NCBI GenBank assembly: GCA_010645155.1
Contig: CM021312.1
Location: 4,121,844-4,185,843, forward strand
Length of the DNA: 64,000 nucleotides
Source of the DNA: Tigriopus japonicus
Taxonomy: Eukaryota > Arthropoda > Copepoda > Harpacticoida > Harpacticidae
Direction: 5' to 3'
A program made the position numbers and the translations under genes. A model generated the notes under the pieces. The model had not been told where the DNA came from, searched no databases, and saw only the letters and a program-made list of their open reading frames with translations. Below are positions 45,050 to 57,649 of this stretch, piece after piece (the stretch's first letter is position 1; the number at the start of each line of letters is the position of its first letter).

Positions 45050-48000
45050 TCATATTTGACTGCACTTCATACCGAGATCATTGGAAAGATGGAGTTGAAG
45101 GACTTGGGCCGTTTCACTGTTGAGGGCATCATCGGTCTCATCATCTTCTTCAATGGGGCGTGCTGCAGCCCTCCTACTTCTGGCAACACTGCCACTTGCC
45201 CTGAGAGGGCCTGGAGATTTGGTTAGGTTCTGAATGGACGTTGCCGGGGGAAGCATTCCTCCAAGACCTCCACCATTGACCATTCCTGGCATTGGACTGG
45301 CCCTTGGAGATCGGTCCATCTGATTTATGATTGGTCGCTGGAGATCCTGGTGCTCAGATTGATGGTTCACCATCCCTTGGGATTGGCTTTGAGGGTGGTC
45401 TTGTGGAATTGAATTTGACTGGCTTGGATGCAAGTGTGATTGAGAGGTGTGGTGAGAAGGATAGCCATTCAGATGTGGGTTTGAGGGATATTGCATACCA
45501 TTCAGTTGGGGTTGCGAGGGGTATTGTGAGCTTTCAAAAGGTGTTTGGGGAGGGTACTGAGCAAACTGTTGTTGCTGCTGCATTAGGTTAGGGGAGCTAT
45601 TGTGGCTTGGTGGCAGCTGTAATTGGGCATAAGCGTTTTGGTTGATGTGCTGTGGTGGTGGTTGAGGGGGCAAGGAGCTCATAGGTACCAGAACCCCATT
45701 GGCAAGCTGAACATATTGGACACTGTTGGATTGCTGAGACTGAAAGGTTCCGTTTGGTGAGCTCATTTGCTGATGGACCATTGGAACAGGAGTTGGACTC
45801 ATGTGTGACGAACTCCCCACAATGCTTGGATCCATGGACATGTGTGGTTTCTGGGTCAAAATGGAGGACTGTTGAGACGAGGCCATGCTCATCTGGTCCA
45901 TGGGTTGCATCATAACGCCATCTTGAGAAGTGGCATAGATGCGAGCATCTTCAATTGATTCAGCCAACTCGCGATTCTGTCTTCGCTTTTGAGCACATCT
46001 TTGGTAAATAAGCATCCCCAAAAGAATGCACCATAGCAACTGAAAAACCAAAGGAGCAATTTCATTTTTGAAAACATCTAGAAACTGCTCGTTTTTCAAA
46101 GAAAAAAATATGTTTTATTTTGAGACTAAACTCGAGCATGGTTACTTGATTGTGTCTTACCATACTTCCACTTGGTTTCTCATGTACTTCCGATTTGGGA
46201 TTTTTTGGTAAAGTCACTAATGCTAAATGGTCCAGAAATCCGCACAAAATGGCAGAAATTTTCAAATTTTTCTTAAACATTAGTCATTTATCGCCCTTAG
46301 AGTTTTCAACCTTTTTCGTAATTTATGGCACAAAACGCAATAAATGAAGGCTCTGCTGCTGAGTGTGCGAAACTAGATTTGAAAAAAGTCAGTGTTGCTA
46401 CTTAGGTTGTGACAAAGTTATTGACCGCGGGCAATAAGTTTTTGGGACGAGATTTGATGTTCACTGAGCATTATTTCCTTCAGATCAAGAAACAAGATAT
46501 TTATTGCCAGCAAGATTTAAATTGGGCGTTTGTGTTGTAGAAAATTGGGTGGCACTTTTTTCTGGCACTTTTTGTTAAATTAGCAGAAAAATGGCAACAC
46601 TGAAAAGTTCGTGGCAGAATATATAAAAAAGTAGCAGCACAGCCTAACATTTACGACCTAAAAAACGAGACGGAAATTTCTACGTGATCGAAAACAAGAA
46701 AGTTTTTGCTAAAAAGGGCCCGAAGGTGGCAGTATGGGACTTCTAAAATGAGTCTGAGAATTGAATCACCCGCAATTTACAATATTTCAAATAAATTTTG
46801 GCAGCGTCAGCTTGAAACCACTTTGTAAACCTGTATTACTTTATTACCTTGTGTAAAAAAAACCTTGTGGAACCCGCAAAATAACGATTTGGAGTGCTTA
46901 CTCTCTCTTGTTTGATAGAATTTTCCAACGGCACAGGGTGTAAATTTCAAAGATTCATTGTAAAAGTGAACAGTTTGAGCTGAACCTCACTTGGTTCAAC
47001 TAGACTTGGACCTCTAAAACCTCAGACCTTTCTTCAAGTTTAAGTATTGAATTGGACTTACCGCTCCCACCCAAGTGCCTCCAAGACTCATTTCTAGAGC
47101 TGCAGCTACAGGAATGATGTGCTCATGCTCATTGGAATACTCATGGACCCTTCCATGTTTGTAATGGCGATATTGACCGTGCCATTTTCCAGAATACTCG
47201 TAGTGGTCAAAATGAAACCGTGTATGAAAATTTACGTTTCGGAAGAGTGAGTAACAGGCCAAATCCAGGTTCTTGATAGGAGTACCTGTAAATGAGAGCA
47301 ATATGATAATAAAAGAGATGCATGCCATGACAGTAACATTTCACTGCCGTGACCAGGATTCGAACCTGGGTTACTGCGGCCACAACGCAGGGTCCTAACC
47401 ACTAGACGATCACGGCTTTTTGCATCTTGTGTTACAATTGCCTTAGTTTTTTGTATTTATTAGTAGTTGCTTTGATATTATAACCTTTGGCATTTCAAGT
47501 TCAAGGTGAATTGAGTGCGAATCTCGGTTGAAAGTTCTTACGAAAAATATTACACATCAAGCCAATTGTTAAAATTCAGTCTTGCATATGCATGTAGCAT
47601 GATACTAAATGATGAATTGGCAATAGAATTGTTAATGTGTCCTTGAGCATTTACAGTAAAAGTATAAGCTATAAGTATTGAGTGCTTAAAGACCTTACAT
47701 GAAACAGTTTTTAACTCAAATTAGGTGTTTTATGCAAGCCCTTCCATAAATATCTATCATACCATCTCTATGTTCTTCATGGAGTTTCTTAACAATCAGC
47801 TTGCTCATCAGTAATTTCCAATGTAGACTATAAATTGAATTTGCTCGCAAAAGGCACATCATTCTTGTTGTGATGTTCTATCAAGAGCAACAGCTGTTAT
47901 GATGTGCAGCCGCGAGCAAAAGAACATGAGATCTGAAAACGCACTAGAGGGCGCTCTTGTACATTATTAGAGGCACTCAAGTGGACAGCTGGTTGCAACT

Positions 48001-49648
48001 GTTACAATCAAAGCATAAGACAGAAATTGTGCTCAAAGTTACTTCTAATAAGTAAAGTTGAGCCTTTATGGCATTAAAATATGTTCTTAGGAAGGACAGG
48101 CGTACTTTTCAATATTTAAATCTTATGTTAAGTAATGGATCTGGCATTTCCTTGTTCATGTTAGATCTACATACTTTAAGATCTGAAGGTTCTAAAAATT
48201 CAAAAGAACTCAGAACGTGGATAAAACATGCAGGCTTTATGATCAGAGTATTATTCTTAATGCCAACTTTACAGGCATTTATATTTCAAATGAAAATTAG
48301 GCCAAATTATTCTCTAAAACTGTGCAATAAGAATTTATGTAAAGGGGAAAACAGCACTCAGATCCGATCAAATATAGTAGTATTTTTGAACAGGTTCGGT
48401 AAAAATAAGAACATAACCACTTTGTGATTTATAAATATTCTTGCAGTAAAATTCTGAAATTTATGTTTGAGGCTATTTTGGCATGATATACAACAACTTG
48501 CGAATCTAAATTCAAATCTAAAATGCTACTGTTAGGTTACCTCATACCTACCCTACCAAGTTCCTCTCCAATCAGAACAATGACAACCGGATCATTTAAA
48601 AAATTCTGATGCTTGAACCGTAACTATGAACCAACACTCACCTAGTGTCCCTCTTCCATAAATTTCTCGCCTGGTTTCATAAGCCAATTCATCGCAGGAT
48701 ACCAAGTAGCCACTTAAAACAACTGTGGCTAAAACCACACTGAACATGGCCAAGCAAGTAGCCACAATGATGACCTTTGTGGAGTAGATTCTGGCCACAA
48801 TTTGCCTTGACATCACACTGTTTGAACTTTGGGCAGGCATGCCACTTTGTAGAGTTCCGCCCATGCTTCTGTAATGTACAGATTACAAAACTCATTGATT
48901 TAAAGTGATTTCAAAGAGGTGGTGGTCATCATTTACCTATTGGAAACGGTGTCTTTCGCATCTCTCTTGACAAATCCTTTCCGTCGGTGGGGAAAGAACA
49001 AGAGAAACGACAAAACCATGGCTAAAACAAGAGAAAGTAAAACCATCAGAATTACGAGAGTCAATAACTTTTCACCTTGAAATATATGTAATTATAAATG
49101 TTTGAGCTCATTGGGTGTCCCCTCAAAATTGAGACCGAAAGTGTTTTGCCTTTTGTGCGTTATATCCTTCCGTTTCACATGTTTTGGTAGAAATGAAATG
49201 TTTTGTGTTCTTTTTCCAAGCTATTTTTTTAACAACATACTGATATAACATACATTCATGACCTCAGAACTTCCTTACATGGCTTGTACAAAGCTACTTG
49301 TAAAATGTCTTTTGTCATTTCTACACTTTAACAGGCCTCGATTCCTCAAAAAATATCCCGGAAATGCCACAAATGTTTACTTTCCTAAAAATATTGACGC
49401 TTTTATAGAATGAGTCGCCTTAGTTAATCTAATTTACCTCCAAAGATAACACAACAATGCCCGTAAGCAATGAAGTGACATCCCGCAGGATTCCCATAAA
49501 TGAGGGCCTCTCCACGAACACTGACAAACAAGAGGCACTCATCCCCAGGGTGAGTCAAAATGAACATGGGCACAGCTGCCAATGCAGACAACCCAATGCA
49601 TCCCAACAGGATCATAAAGATCCGACACTGAGTCCGGGATTGGCACAT
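45050..49648 (-). CDS. four-pass membrane protein with long Gln/Ser/Pro-rich tail (TMEM179-like)
   Basis: Exons in transcript order: 49648-49438, 49075-48937, 48868-48642, 47285-47062, 46039-45050 (TGA); all in phase; 596 residues. Start chosen at ATG 49648; the longer reading frame upstream has only a GTG. Four hydrophobic segments: residues about 11-29 (GCIGLSALAAVPMF), LVILMVLLSLVLAMV, KVIIVATCLAMFSVVLATVV and LLWCILLGMLIY. A Cys-containing loop DECLLFVSV follows TM1. A His/Tyr-rich loop lies between TM3 and TM4. The roughly 310-residue tail is cytoplasmic by inference and low-complexity. TM topology and the CLLF motif suggest TMEM179, but the similarity is weak. It is a paralogue of the head-to-head gene at 50548. 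Intron 47286-48641 contains a tRNA-His. Confidence 0.8.
47345..47416 (-). tRNA. tRNA-His(GTG), intronic
   Basis: 72 nt, acceptor GCCGTGA/TCACGGC, A73, anticodon loop TTGTGGC. It lies 60 bp upstream of an exon of the host four-TM gene, same strand. Confidence 0.93.
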
Positions 49649-50547
49649 GATGCTCAGAAAGGGGTCAATCACACCATTTCAATCACTTTTGTCTCCAATA
49701 GCACGGGGTGTTGTCACTTCAGAGCTCAACCAAGGGGGGGATTTCTTGTAGAATCTGTTGTCATCAGCTAGCCAGGCATGAATTCATGGCCCCGAGCTCA
49801 AAAGCATCCAGAGAGTTGTTGCTCGCGAGCAGCTCTCCAGGCGCTCGCTTTCGTACCTCCCTCAAAAAACCTATCCCGGGGCTTCGGAATCGAGTAACAT
49901 CCCTAGTGTTGAAGAACTGCATTTGTCTGTGTAGTTCAAATTTCACTGGAAACGGTTCGAGCCAAATCGGTTCTAGAGGAGGATGACTAGTATGGGAAGT
50001 AGTTAGCTATGTGTTTTAATGTTGTAATATGATACATGGAGCTGTGGAAACTTCCTCAGCCCTGATCCTTCTTGTCATGGATCCTGAGCAAAGTCAGGCA
50101 GGCCTTTGAACCGTCTACCTGCTTTAAACTGACCTGCCATGCCCCTATTCTCTCTCACACACGCACTTGATCTCACAGGTATCAAAGCAACCAGTCCACG
50201 CCAAGCCTCTCTTTACCAAAGAAAAGGGCCCATGAATATGCTCATCAAAAACATAGAAAAGCACCCTGAAGAACGCCATTTGACCAACCGTTAACAATAC
50301 ATATGCCAAACGAGGAATTATCAGCTCATAGAAACAAATAAATGCTTGAAAAATAGCCTTAAATGTAAAAATCTTTGACAAAGGGCCCCTGAAGATGATG
50401 CGTTTGGGATTGCGCACACGAGTGTTGGTGAGGTAATTTTGTAGAGACGCTGGAAAGCAACCTGAGGATCCAAAACAAAGTTGAACGTGAATACAAGTGG
50501 TGATTTTTTTTCTCAAGGGACGCGTTCCCTAACTTGATCAGTTCAAC
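49649..50547. other. shared upstream region of two divergent genes
   Basis: About 900 bp between the two start codons. It must hold both promoters, and possibly 5' UTR exons. No TATA box or RNA gene recognised. Confidence 0.5.
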
Positions 50548-53500
50548 ATGGCTATGAAATTAGATACTGCGTTGAAACTATACATAGTGTTATATGTGTT
50601 ATGTTTCGCTTTGACATGGTTCATCTCGGTTCCAATGTTGATCCATGTCGCACCTGACAACGAATGTCTACTGTTTGTGACACCTTATATGCGTTATGGA
50701 TCTGCAGCAAGTAAGTCTGAAATTTGCGCCAAAAATGGGTACATTTAAGGGATATTATAATTTTACATTCGTTTTCAGCATGTTATATCATGGGTTTGAC
50801 GCCCATCTTTGTGGCAGTGTGTGCTTTGGTTATGATTGTGCTCCACATAATGCAATTGAAGTCTCTAAAAGCCTTCCTCTCTAGACCTGGTCCATGGAGA
50901 TCGGCCGACTACGAAAGGCCACCTCATATCTATTGGCGAATGGTGAGCAATACTTTAATAATAAACACCTTCCTACTGTGTTTATTGGTTGCAAAATACA
51001 TTCAACTGACTTGAAACGCGCCAAAAGTTTCCTCTTCGGCAATTGTACATCCCAGCAAAACCTACTACTTGATTGCGTTAAATTTTGTACTTTGTCATTT
51101 TGTTAATTTGGGCTACATAAGTTACTTTTGAATTCCAGGTCATTTTAGACCAGGTTTGTGTACAATGTTTCATACTTATCCGAAATTTGTTAATTAGGGT
51201 GTGGCAAAAAACGTTGTATATCACTTAAAACATGCTTAAGGTAAACATTAGGCTTTTAGGTATTCTCATGTGTGTGGAAAGTTATTATTGTCGTAAATAG
51301 TGTAACGAAACTTTGTTTTGGTCCTTTGAGCAGGGTCTTAAAAATAGATCTGCAAAATGGAATTCCGAAGTATTTTAGTCATAAAAAAGTTTCAAATATT
51401 TGTTATTAACTTGTTCACGTAACATTGAACATTTTTGAACTAATTAATTGACTGAATTCAAATAGGTATGCCGAACTGAATTTGCACCTTAAAACTGTGC
51501 TCTAATGTTTTTCAAATCTAATATTGACGTCTCCGTTTTTGGAACCTATCTGAAAAAGAAAATTTTCCGTAATTGGTTTTAGGCATAAAACCATATTATC
51601 TTTTTATTACTGAAAAATTAAATTTAAGATGAAAAGGTTGTATTCCATGTGGAAGTGCCCATAGCGAACTAACAAACTTCTTGCACAATGGTTTGCATAA
51701 ATTCCATGATTCTCAAAGAAGAAAAATTGGAACTTTCAACTCAACCAGTTATGTGAATAATTAGTGATTCTCCACTTAAACTCAGAATCAAACATTGCTA
51801 CTCTTCTCGTCTCATAGCATTTCTCATTCCCCAATGATGTCAAAGTTTGTGCAAAAGCTTTTAATAACGCGTAGATTGAGAGAGTTTTGAATGGAAATCA
51901 CTTCTGTTGGAAAACGGTGATGAATTCGTAGTAGTCAACCATGCCATCCTTGTCCAAATCGGCTTCTTGTATGATGGCATCGATCTCTTGGTCAGAGGTG
52001 GGCTCACCCATCTTCCTCATGGCCGACTTCAATTCAGACCGTGAGATCTTGTTATCTTTGTTCTTGTCAAACACCTCGAAAGCAGCCTTCATCTCTTCCA
52101 TCTTATCGTCACTGGCAAACTAAAAGGGACAAAGTAGAGATGTCCGAAACATGTTTGTTTGGCCTCACTTATGCACAATACTCTCGGTTTGAAGAAATCT
52201 TATCTAACAAACTCACCCTTTTGATCATCAAGTTGAGAAACTCAGGGAACTCAATTGAACCACTCCCATCGGCGTCTGCGTTTCCAATCATGTCTTTTAG
52301 CTCATCCTCAGTGGGATCGAAGCCCAATTCACGCATGACCATGCCAAGTTCTTGGCTTGATATCTTCTCGTCTTTGTTTTTATCAAACATCTTAAAGGCC
52401 TGTCGGTATTGGCCTATTTGAGCATCTGTCATCTCTTTGGCCGTGGTCGGTCTTGATGTTGCGGAAGTTGGTCTCGACATTCTCAATTGAAGTCTGAAAC
52501 AAATTTCGGGCAACCCTAATCATGCATAGCAAACCAGAAACAAATCTTCATAAAGTATGGTTTTGACTCAACCAAAAATTTACTACAGAATCCCACTAAG
52601 TCTCTTTTAACTGTCATGAAAATTCAACGAAACAATTACTCAGGTTGAAAACCTTTCCTTTAAGACAGGGCCTAAATTGTATTCGTATTTCTTCCTTACA
52701 TCGGCCTTTGTGCACCAAAATCACTGAAGAAAGGTTTTAAGGGTTCGGGACCTTACCTGAATTGTTATGAATTTGCAAAATGTTTGAAAACAGAGCGTCT
52801 TGCTTCGGCTCTGTTCACTTCCAAACAAGGGCTTTCCATATGAACGAATTTGATAGGACCCGTCCAGTAATGGCCTTCTGGCTTTCAACAGTTGTTCGTT
52901 CGAGTTGTCTCACTCTAAATGACGAAGGCTGCTTCGCCCAAGTTCCAATAACAACGAGACTCTTCGTACTTCCTTGCCCCACGAAACTCTCTTTTAGACA
53001 CGCACAAAGACCCAACTCAAAATGGGGAATTAAAGCGCCTTTATAAACCATACAATGGTCAAACTCTGCATAAACCTCCATTTCAACTTTTCAAAACACG
53101 ATGACTCCTCTTAAAGGTCTCCTCTAATACCAGTCCTAATTAGTGAGATCTCAATTACTTGTCAAGATTTCAATGAACCAGTCTGTTGGCCATAACAACT
53201 TGTTAAGCGCTTTAGCAACCTGTGTACTCTGTTTTGTAATTGATCCCTCTTTTGAGTAACCGAAATTCTATCCATGGACCAGCAATTGTAGAATGTGCAG
53301 TGCTCAAAAATCTCTCAATAAGGCATAAGACGAGTAGAGCCCCTTAGGAATTCGTCATTAGATAGCCAATAAAGTGATCGATCTGAAATGAGGTTCCCCC
53401 CGAGTATTCAATTTCGTTTGAGACATAAATCGATTCACATTGGTTGAGGGGTTGGGGAGGGTCATACCTGTTTTTGTTAGAGAGAGCCTTTCTGGACTTT

Positions 53501-56500
53501 TCTGACCTTGAGAAGATCTACTCATTCCTATATGGCAAAAGTTCCCACGAGAGCTTGCCAAACTTTCCGGGTTTCTGCTGGAGATCATTAACTCCAAATG
53601 ACTTGATCATAAACAAAATTGGAACTTTTTATGTTGCAGTCACTTTGATGAATTATTATCTTATGAATTTACCATGAGTTGGTCTCATATCATTTTACAG
53701 GTGGTGTTCCATGGGATTGTCACCATTATTATGGTAACCATTACGTCAATTTTGACCGCTGGTTATGTGGATACGTGTCAGAATTTGTATCGAGAAGTCA
53801 AGTGAGTCAATTGATATGAGAGATTAATTAAGCTTGTCTCGTTTGGATATGAAGTGGGGTGAATGGCTGTAAATATTGTATATATAAACAACTCGATCTT
53901 CCGCTTCTAGAACCACAATTCGAGGCCGTTTCGAGGTCGGGAAATGGGGTGGATCCAAAGGAACCAATGAACTCTACGACCGATTTGCCAACGACCATTC
54001 GATTGAAAGGTGACCTTATGAGAATTTGAATCCTTCCAGGAAGAATCTTTAAGCAATTGAAGAATGTCAAAATTAAATTGACTGACTAGTTTTCCTTACT
54101 TTGAAAGCTTTGTTAAAGAAGCACTAGATAATTTCAATTATTTCATTGTTTTTAATCCCACAGTTAGCCATGTTCTTGACCAATTTTAAGACACACATTC
54201 CTAATTTCTTTCCAAAATGTTACACATACCAACCGACAGAAAAAAACCTTGTTTTGGCCATTGGTTTCTATTGGTCTCTTTTCATGTAGTTGACTTGTCT
54301 CTGATATCACCTTTTTGATGAATATGTTTAATGTAGCTCGAAGAGTAATTTTGATTTAGGCCGTTTCCAGGGTCAGATATTGTTTGCATATCTTTTGCAT
54401 ATCAGATATACGTATATTGCATACTTCGATTTTTAGAGGAAAATATGAAAAAATGGCATGTGATAAAAAGCATTAAAATGGATCACATCTTTGTTTGGGA
54501 TTGAATTTGAAGTGCCTATGCATACATGTATGTTATACGTCAATCGAGATTCGGCCATTTTTTTTTAGATATGTGAATGATCGAACTGATCCTTGGGGAA
54601 GGTCTGCAAGTGAGCGTTCCATCACTTGTCGAAGCATTCTCACAGACTATGAAATCCATTACCAACTGAAACTCAACCGATTGAATGATCCCTACAACAA
54701 CGCTTACATTGGACCCTACTCTGAACATGAACGAGGATTGGCGGACATTCGACACACCACAATTAGAGACAACCTCATTCTCGAACTTTGTTTAGCAGGT
54801 AAATACCTTCCATGTAAATATTTAGATATTACTCTTCATTCACAACAAGTCAGGATGGCCGAGTGGTCTAAGGCGCTGCGTTCAGGTCGCAGTCTTCTTC
54901 TGAAGGCGTGGGTTCGAATCCCACTTCTGACAAGAAAACCTTTTTCCCTTCCTTCCCTCATCAGAGGGAGAGAGCACAAAGGAGCAGCTCAGCTTCTAAA
55001 GCTGTTCTTCAAAAGGAGAGGAGAAGGAGGTTGCGAGACTAGTTTTTATGGATGTCCGATTCTTTTCTCCTAGGATGTTGGATATCCACGGTACTTTGGT
55101 TGATAATCCTCATTCTCATGTTGTTCATGCGGCACCATTTGCGGGCAAGATTGGCGGATGAATCTGTTTGGGGTGGATCAGAATTTGGAGGCTCTCGTCG
55201 GGGTGGAAGCCGCTTGTCTGGAAATGATTTTGATAAGATGAGTCAGTCGAGATATTCCCAATTCAGTGGGAGTGACATGAGCAGTGCTCGAAGAGGGCGT
55301 GGTCATAGGAGTGGGAGTCAACCTCCTCCCTCTGAGAACGGATACCCTGGACATCAAGATTCACTTCAAGTGAGATCAATTTGGTTAGGTTTTTTTTCTA
55401 GCTTAAACGTGATATTTACTTTCACTTATTTTTTACAGGGACTTCCTTTTCAAGCTCCAGATAGAGCAGCTCCAATTTATCATCGCCAAGCTTCCAATCC
55501 ACAACAACAAAAGAATCTTTTAAGCTATTTTGTGGAAAATCAACCTAGTGAGGATGAGGTAGACATTGATGCTGCTCTGGGAGATTATCCTCCTCATGAT
55601 GATGACATGATCAACCCGCCCATGGACGAGTTCTTGGTAGGTGTTATTATAGTCACATTTAATAAATCTTCTTAAATGCATGGTATTTAGAGGATTGCCG
55701 AAAAATATTGCTCGATCAGCACCAAAACGGTGCCTTTTGGTTAAAATGGAAACAAACAATCAAAGAGAAAAAGTTGGTACACTTATTTTTTCTATAAGAA
55801 ACTTTTAAAACCAGAAGAATTCGATCGTTTTTTTCGGTACCATTTTTTTCTGTTTTTCAAAACGGTTAAATAAGAAAATAAAAATGATTCCTCGCTTTAT
55901 CTAGAATTTAAAAAGAAATAGCAGAATTGACTTGCTTCATAAACCGTCTTTGAAAACCCTGGAATGAGAAGGAACTCCCATGAAAAAAATTTCCTGTGTG
56001 TGTGGATTATCCTCTATTTTTGTTCACATTTTCATCCTTTTGCTCCTCTTTCATGTTTATTTTATGTTTTTGTGTTTCCATAAAAACATCATTTGAACAT
56101 GACTTTACTGATTTTTTATTTTATTTTACTTTCATCCCCGTCGTCCATTTACCTAATAGCGAAGTCACTTGCAAGCGTTTAGACCTCGATTTACTGACTT
56201 GAGCAAACTTTATCTTTAAAATCTAGCCTAACGAGAGTGCCTTAGACACCTCCTTTGAGTTCCCGATTGATCCCGATGAGAAGGCCGATCCAATTCCCAT
56301 GGGGGACGCCGTCTCTTCCGGAACAATGAGACACATTCCAATTCATTTGAATCAAGACTCGTATCACTCAGCGCCATCTCCACGAACGCCAGTGACTCCG
56401 TCATCGTCGCATCATGCGCCACGATCTCACCGGGGTCAACCCCAATTTCTGGTCAATCGACCACAAGATCCAACCCGAGTTGTTGGTAAGAACTATGTCT

Positions 56501-57530
56501 AAACTTTGATATGAGACAGCGTTGCCGGGAGGGTTCAAGCAGACATGCCAAAATATGTTTGAAATAGTGCCATTCACTTCCATTCATTGTCATTTAGAAA
56601 ACAAAATCTAGAATGCCAATCTTTCAAGACATTATTTTTTTCATACACTCTATGTAGTGGATGCGTTTAAGCAAACGGCAATTATTGAGGCAATAGTTAA
56701 AGACGGCTAAAATTGACTAAAAATTGATTATGATTAATGATTGATGCGTCTGAAATATGTTAAAAATTATTTCATATATGCTTATAAAGCTAAAAGATGC
56801 TTGTAACTGCTCAAAATAAGCGCAAAAATATGGACAGAAAATTAAAAAAAAATGATTTTTAAGTAAATGCAGGACGAAGAAAAATATTTTTACTGGAATT
56901 TTCTTTTCAAATGTCGCAAAAACTCAAAATATGCTCAAACATTTGATTTGGATGCTTATAAAACTCAATTTAGGGCTCAACATGGATAAAACATACTTTG
57001 GCCGTCTTTAGTGATACAGATAGTCTGCAACAGAATATTGCCAAAGAAATAGGACGCATTAATTTGCTCTGACAACAACCCCAAGTTGTTCGTAGTAAAA
57101 TTCACTTTAGGCCAAAATAGTGGCAACTTTATTTGAGCCTTACCCATCCCATATCAAAATGAAGATAGGTGAAATGTACTTTTCTAGTGTCTTTAACGTT
57201 TCACTCAGGGCTTTGAGATTTTAACAGTACAACCATAAATTATCTCACCCAACTGATTTTAGAAGGCAATGTTAATATGGAAACGCCTTATTGAAAATAC
57301 CATTTTCAGGTCGACGTGGTGCTCGTGGAGGCAGTGGGGGTTTGTCTCCGACATCTCGGTTTGCTCCTCGGAATTCAGCCTCGAATCAGTCCATGAACTC
57401 GTTCCAAGATCACTCTAGAGGAGGCTATCCTGCCAATTACAACGACCAATCCATGATGGATCAAGAGCAGTATGACCTCAATGGGCCTGAGGGATATCGA
57501 ACGCGCTTGGGGAACTCATCCATGATTTGA
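50548..57530 (+). CDS. four-pass membrane protein, paralogue of the 45050-49648 gene (TMEM179-like)
   Basis: Exons 50548-50710, 50779-50942, 53701-53801, 53911-54009, 54569-54798, 55074-55369, 55439-55636, 56227-56485, 57310-57530 (TGA); all in phase; 576 residues. TM1 YIVLYVLCFALTWFI is followed by NECLLFVTP, matching the neighbour's DECLLFVSV. TM2 is GLTPIFVAVCALVMIVL. TM3 is FHGIVTIIMVTITSILTAGY, followed by DTCQNL. TM4 is WISTVLWLIILILMLFM. A long Gly/Ser/Arg- and Pro-rich tail follows. The TM3-TM4 loop is larger than in the neighbour. Intron 2 (50943-53700) contains a complete antisense calmodulin-like gene, and the intron at 54799-55073 contains tRNA-Leu. AATAAA at 57631 ends the transcript. 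Confidence 0.82.
51898..52480 (-). CDS. calmodulin-like four-EF-hand protein, nested
   Basis: Coding exons 52480-52217 (exon begins 52493) and 52119-51898 (stop); a non-coding 5' exon ends at 52757 (TTCAG|GTAAGG). 161 residues. Four intact Ca2+ loops: DKNKDEKISSQE, DADGSGSIEFPE, DKNKDNKISRSE and DLDKDGMVDYYE, all with D at 1 and E at 12. The N-terminal extension of about 20 residues is rich in Ser, Thr and Pro, and calmodulin lacks it. It is too divergent for canonical calmodulin; a calmodulin-like protein or a divergent troponin C are the options. It lies entirely inside an intron of the plus-strand four-TM gene. ATTAAA at 51865-51860 is a possible poly(A) signal. Confidence 0.9.
53040..53045 (-). 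promoter_or_regulatory. TATA box of the calmodulin-like gene
   Basis: Minus-strand TTTATAAAGGCGC. A start near 53010 would give a 5' exon of about 250 nt ending at the donor at 52757. Confidence 0.5.
54849..54932 (+). tRNA. tRNA-Leu(CAG), intronic
   Basis: 84 nt, acceptor GTCAGGA/TTCTGAC, A73, anticodon loop TTCAGGT, long variable arm, T arm GTGGG-TTCGAAT-CCCAC. TTTTT terminator about 10 nt downstream. Confidence 0.93.
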
Positions 57531-57630
57531 AGCCTGAACTGAAACGACGATCATCACTCAATAGTCAAGCATCCCTGTAAACTGTACAATAGCTGTGGTT
57601 TGTTTGAATGACTGTATATGTGAAGTTGAG

Positions 57631-57636
57631 AATAAA
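57631..57636 (+). promoter_or_regulatory. poly(A) signal AATAAA
   Basis: 100 nt after the four-TM gene stop and only 14 nt before the stop codon of the convergent gene. Confidence 0.75.
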
Positions 57637-57649
57637 GATTGTATTTAGC

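Noticed and set aside
45331..45591. Plus-strand open frame opposite the four-TM gene tail
   Set aside because: It is a shadow of the long minus-strand Gln/Ser/Pro-rich coding exon.
48068..48427. 119-residue plus-strand open frame
   Set aside because: It lies in an intron of the minus-strand gene, shows no splice sites, domain or signal sequence, and is AT-rich like its surroundings.
54495..55073. Open frame of 192 residues
   Set aside because: It runs through a real exon, then an intron containing tRNA-Leu. The splice donor at 54798 and acceptor at 55073 fit the gene model better.
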